Part shown: positions 63,694 to 64,000 of the stretch, piece after piece | Position numbering within the stretch: the first letter of the stretch is position 1 | How the letters are laid out: each line of letters opens with the position of its first letter | Assembly (NCBI GenBank): GCA_016858145.1 | Contig: JAEHOE010000099.1 | Location: 434,001 to 498,000, forward strand | Length of the DNA: 64,000 bases | Reading direction: 5' to 3' | Source: Edaphochlamys debaryana | Lineage: Eukaryota > Chlorophyta > Chlorophyceae > Chlamydomonadales | Translations under genes and position numbers: made by a program | Notes under the pieces: model-generated | Told to the model about the DNA's origin: nothing | What the model saw: the letters and a program-made list of their open reading frames with translations, nothing else | The model's database searches: none

Positions 63694-64000
63694 TGGTCGC
63701 GTCGGAGCAGTGCAGGTGTGCAGATGCAGATACATACGCAATGACCCAACGCGCACACTCCGCTAGGGCCAGAGTTGAGGTCACGCAAGCACAAGATACC
63801 CTCCTAGGGCCGAAGGGGCCAGACGCCAGAGTGACCCCGTAACCCGTTCAGAATGCCGTCCATTGCAATTCCTATAGCTAGCCTGCCTTGGTCCCAAGAC
63901 TTGGCACGTAGCAACCCTTGCCCAACACCAGCACTTTACAGCGCCAGAGAGTCAGCCTGCCCTTGGCCCAGGCAGGCGCTCTGCTGCATTCCAGTTTTGC
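63694..64000. other. Window end without a supported feature
   Basis: About 300 bases after the duplication. No exon, repeat or regulatory signal was recognised. Confidence 0.4.

Overview
This window looks like nuclear DNA of a GC-rich green alga of the volvocine/Chlamydomonas type. Genes are broken by many short GT-AG introns, typically with GTGAGT or GTGCGT donors and C-rich (T)GCAG acceptors. Codons end in G or C, proteins carry long Ala/Gly/Ser/Pro tails, and TGTAA polyadenylation motifs lie about 0.7-1.2 kb past several stops. Species is not claimed. Exons were joined by hand from splice signals, phase agreement and protein similarity. No bacterial-style operon, CRISPR array or rRNA was seen.

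Layout: 1-~130, possible tail of an upstream gene. 2510-3412 (-), a small NPF-containing protein of unknown function. 5583-6412 (-), a BUD20/ZNF593-type pre-60S zinc-finger protein. It stands head-to-head, 393 bp away, with 6806-11631 (+), a 13-exon squalene epoxidase. 12979-14807 (+), an unknown protein with a low-complexity tail. 16650-21870 (+), a helical-repeat (OPR/FASTK-like) protein with a likely organelle transit peptide. 24122-28556 (-), a coiled-coil, Gln/Pro-rich protein. 29418-39980, six tandem copies of a 1765-bp unit. 40070-43970 (+), ubiquilin (UBL, STI1, UBA). 46019-57175 (+), a very large (about 2529 aa) cyclic-nucleotide-gated-type cation channel. 58790-61033 (+), an acidic AT-hook/PHD-finger protein. 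61226-62995, eight tandem copies of a 234-bp proline-rich coding-like unit. 63047-63693, a 324-bp direct duplication.

The genes do not form a single pathway. They cover sterol synthesis, ribosome assembly, organelle RNA metabolism, protein quality control, ion signalling and chromatin reading. The most unusual features are the nearly identical 10.6-kb tandem array filling the space between two divergent genes, the non-GYG pore of the giant channel, and the frame-shifting proline-rich minisatellite directly behind the PHD-finger gene.
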